Assembly: GCA_013350335.1 (NCBI GenBank)
Contig: CM023539.1
Location: forward strand, 71,134,781 to 71,198,780
Direction: 5' to 3'
DNA: 64,000 nucleotides
Source: Chimonanthus salicifolius
Lineage: Eukaryota > Streptophyta > Magnoliopsida > Laurales > Calycanthaceae
The position numbers and the translations under genes were made by a program. This document shows, one piece after another, positions 61,441-64,000 of this stretch. The notes under the pieces were generated by a model. The model saw only the letters and a list, made by a program, of their open reading frames with translations, did no database searches and was not told where the DNA came from. Position 1 is the stretch's first letter. Every line of letters begins with the position of its first letter.

Positions 61441-61793
61441 CAAGTCACAAAAATTAAAGGAAGCATACTTTGTAGCATTGACAAGGGCATCTAGACTGAA
61501 GCAATGCTGTCTCAAGTTCAGAACCAAGTCCGAGAAATATTCTGATACTGGAGGGGTTGTTATGAATGCATACACCATATCATCGCTACCTGCATAATCA
61601 AAAGGACACTGTTGCAGGATGCCAAAAGGGCAAGATTTAAATCCAATATTTCAATTCACCTTTCACATGGCAATGAATGAAGCTTCAAGATTATACCAAG
61701 TGTCAAGGCACGTACTGCTATCTGAATCATCTTTTCTTCATGCTGAGCAAATTTAATTGCCTCAGTGTACAACGGAAATGAGACTACCCTATC

Positions 61794-62300
61794 CTGTCAA
61801 AGGAAGAACATCATGAATTTGAGAAGCCATGACTTAGACATCAGAAACCAAATGATCAATAAAGCCACAAAATATATACACTTCAGAAAATGTATGAGAA
61901 CCATAGGTTGTGGTTTAATAGGTTACGATTCTCAGACAAAGAACTCATGATATCGCCTAATATAGATTGACCAACAACTAATCACCATCAATATCAGAAG
62001 CATGACTTTAAACTTGATTTTGGTGCTTAAAAAAATAACTTTAGTGCGTCCACCCAACCCACTTAGAATGCAACCATAATATGTTCAACTCAATACATCA
62101 TGTTAATCTTTTTATTTTTCTTTTCTTACGTTAAAACAAAAAAAAAAAAAATCTTTGTAGAAAATCTAAAGAATTTAAGAAAAAAAAACATGTTGAACTA
62201 ATTTTTTATAACGACAGAGAATGAAGCCCAAACAGGAATGAGGTGGTGAAGTAGAGCTCAAAAGCTAACCCTAGAAGGATTGCTTCATTTTCTTTATAAC
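61794..62300. other. GFS9/TT9 intron, nothing recognised
   Basis: AT-rich with A-runs (62137-62150). No exon; the preceding GFS9/TT9 exons are expected further right, beyond the window. Confidence 0.45.
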
Positions 62301-63377
62301 GCATAAGATTTAATGCTTGATTTGCTTAAGTATAATAAAAGGAAGGTGATTAAACATTTGGGCTTGATTGTGAGCCCATTAACCTCGCCCTTTCTAAGTG
62401 AACACCGTGAGTCTAGGTTTGTCTCTTCAAAAGGTCCTAAAACAACATATTTTCGTCGTCAGCTTGTAAGTCATCCACAGCTACAGGGAGTTCACAGAAG
62501 TTCTTCTCAGGCGATTAAAGTTTCTAGACATGGAGATTTTTCACAGTGGATAATGGCGATTGGAGAGGGGGGTTCTACTCTTACAAGGGACGCTTCTCCA
62601 CGGGGGTACAAGGGGGTAGTGACGGCAAATGGAAGCAAGTGGTTTTGCAGAGTTCTCTGGATGGGCCTACAATGTCTAAGGGGTCGATCAGTTGGGTAGG
62701 ACGCAGTGAAAGCAGGAGGTGATCTTGCATTGGCTGTCAACACGGAAACCTTTGATGATGATAAATTGATGCTAGTTGGGGCTATTCTTGGTATCTCCTT
62801 GCAGAAGATGGTCTTTCTTCATATTTGAACCTATAATCCCACAACTCTACAGTCATTTTTGGCTCACATCTGTAAGGCACGATTTTGAGTTTGAATACCA
62901 GTGGAACTCTCTGAGACCTATCTTTGGTCTTGTTGAATAGAGGCTTATGTGTTTATCTGTTTTATTGTTCCTCATCGGACTTCGGCATCTTCTTTGAATC
63001 AGTTTCTCTATGCGGTAGACTTCTGTAAAGGATTCTCTTTACTTCATGTGTCTTCTGAAGCATTACCAGCGTTTCTTCCCTTTGTCGCCAGCACTTTTGC
63101 GCTCTGCCTTTTCTTTGGAGAGCTAGACCTTCATATTGTGGTGTTGCAGTTTTGTTGTTTCAAGAATTGAGTTTCCATCGTTCCTTCTCCTGTATTTGTT
63201 CCCGTACATGTTCTTGCGAGACGTCGCTGGTTCCAATTTTGGCTTTTTTGCTAAGGTGGGGGTCGGTCTTTTGAGATTCTTGTTGATCTGCATTCGGTCC
63301 ATCAAATGGCATCACTATTGAATCGTTAAGTTGAATATGTTCAAACTCAAGTGGGACCCACTTGAGTTTGTGGGGGG
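62301..63377 (+). other. Putative internal remnant of an LTR element
   Basis: A 128-codon open frame (62313-62699) reads HPQLQGVHRSSSQAIKVSRH and later GSKWFCRVLWMGLQCLRG; I cannot assign it. The stretch ends in a polypurine-like tract (gagtttgtgggggg) directly before the LTR at 63378. It is GC-richer than its surroundings, which fits inserted DNA. Confidence 0.4.
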
Positions 63378-63552
63378 TGTTGAGATATATAATGATTTAT
63401 TAAAGATGTATTTCCATTTATGGTTGATAGGATTAGATTATGATTGATTGTGTAATCTCTTAATTAGGAAATTAGGGTCCTCACATGTTGTGAGAGATTA
63501 TCCGTTGTACTCTATATATACAAGAGAGTTAATTTTCTTCATCACTTCAACA
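63378..63552 (+). mobile_element. Short Copia-like LTR (3' LTR or remnant)
   Basis: 175 bases begin TGTTGAGATATATAATG and end CACTTCAACA, so the ends are the inverted repeat TGTTGA...TCAACA. A TATA-like box (ctctatatatac) lies at 63511-63522. It is preceded by a purine-rich tract typical of a polypurine primer before a 3' LTR. No matching 5' LTR was seen in the window. Confidence 0.62.
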
Positions 63553-64000
63553 CAGCCAGCTCCAAGTCGTTGGGTCCAGCAAGTTTGCTATGAACAAAGT
63601 GATTGGTGCCTTTCCACAGTTTGTCCTCCCGGTCACCTGAAGCCATCCTCCACTAGCAGCATTTTCTTGATTCCCTTGGTGATTCTGCCTCCTTGAATGG
63701 TGTCATGTTTTCAAATTTAGTTGCAACCTTGTGTAAGAAAACTCAAATTTGCAAGTTGTATTTCCTTCCAACTGGAATTTTCCAAGGTTGTAGCATTTCC
63801 AATGGAGTCTGTCCTTAAATATATATTATGATGTTGTGGACATCTTTCCATTGAACTCTTATTGCCATGTCTTAGCCGGTGGATGCATGTAAACTGGCAA
63901 AAGAAAAAGCCAAGTAATTACGATAAATTTTATAGCCATTTTCTCCCAGTTTGCCTATATAGCAACTAGCACAATCCGGTTGATGGACAATAGTGAAATC
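63553..64000. other. Right-edge spacer, start of a duplicated GFS9/TT9 flank
   Basis: No gene. The last bases (about 63973-64000, caatccggttgatggacaat...) resemble 46985-47012. In copy B that sequence lies about 220 bases 3' of a GFS9/TT9 exon, so the missing 5' exons of copy A may start just beyond the window. Confidence 0.5.

Larger units (their letters stand above)
56835..61793 (-). pseudogene. GFS9: GFS9/TT9 (CLEC16A-like) middle exons, copy A, with a nonsense codon
   Basis: Four minus-strand exons continue the protein begun in copy B. 61697-61793 ([20 protein letters not shown], then [11 protein letters not shown]) joins in phase with a copy-B-like VKVHD end. The others are 61469-61589 (GSDDMVYAFITTPPVSEYFS), 57326-57515 (LMEVDKIMDDLYYCNDILSV and LLSLLVSPILLPPLQ) and about 56835-57121 (ISIVSSL, stop, IVSRLIQIVNAKEVVNFVAV). 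In the last exon TAA at 57089-57091 replaces the family's Tyr of 'SLYLVSR'; after it the frame stays open and recognisable through ALLYPHT. Residues equivalent to NVYHV after ALTL are missing, perhaps a lost small exon. A LINE sits in the intron between 57515 and 61469. The 5' exons of this copy should lie beyond the right edge. Confidence 0.8.

Noticed and set aside
1..64000. CRISPR arrays, bacterial operons, organelle genes, tRNA genes
   Set aside because: Repeat spacing, intron structure and content are nuclear plant; tRNA-like sequences found are SINE heads, and no complete cloverleaf was recognised.

Overview
The window reads as nuclear DNA of a flowering plant. It is AT-rich, genes are broken into short exons with GT/AG borders, and plant-type LINEs, SINEs, a MITE and LTR remnants fill the introns and spacers. 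The recognisable proteins are plant versions: a phragmoplast/spindle kinesin-5, the WAVE-complex subunit PIROGI/SRA1, the CLEC16A homologue GFS9/TT9, and an LRR receptor-kinase ectodomain of subfamily VIII-2. The species cannot be told from sequence alone. All identifications rest on motif and family recall; no search was run.

No gene is complete, and every recognisable host-gene piece lies on the minus strand. From left to right: satellite block A (1-3060); six 72-bp LRR exons (7064 to 3594); a SINE; a satellite block (8955-10390); a kinesin-5 5' half (16109 to 10420) with two frame-breaking indels; a 2.2-kb segment with two PIR exons (16790-19006); spacer with SINE and LINE debris; satellite block B (21875-26595); a second copy of the LRR flank (26513-27734); and the 3' part of PIR spread from 46363 to 28157, its introns loaded with LINEs, a SINE and a solo LTR. 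Next come five 5' exons of GFS9/TT9 (48495 to 47232), satellite block C (48962-55180), the following GFS9/TT9 exons (61793 to about 56835), and an LTR remnant near the right edge.

The layout is a mosaic of segmental duplications. A 2.2-kb PIR segment occurs twice (16790-19006 and 44520-46736). A satellite-LRR junction occurs twice (about 3020-4200 and 26513-27734). The GFS9/TT9 exons lie in the wrong order, and the last 40 bases of the window resemble 46980-47020, so a tandem duplication of roughly 17 kb probably continues beyond the edge. Breaks in reading frame in kinesin-5, PIR and both GFS9/TT9 copies suggest pseudogene fragments, although the single-base gaps could be assembly errors.

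The least explained element is the roughly 1.08-kb tandem repeat. It occurs in four blocks, and each unit carries three exon-like segments with splice-like borders on the minus strand. No tRNA, rRNA or CRISPR was seen; one decayed U6 snRNA copy is present.
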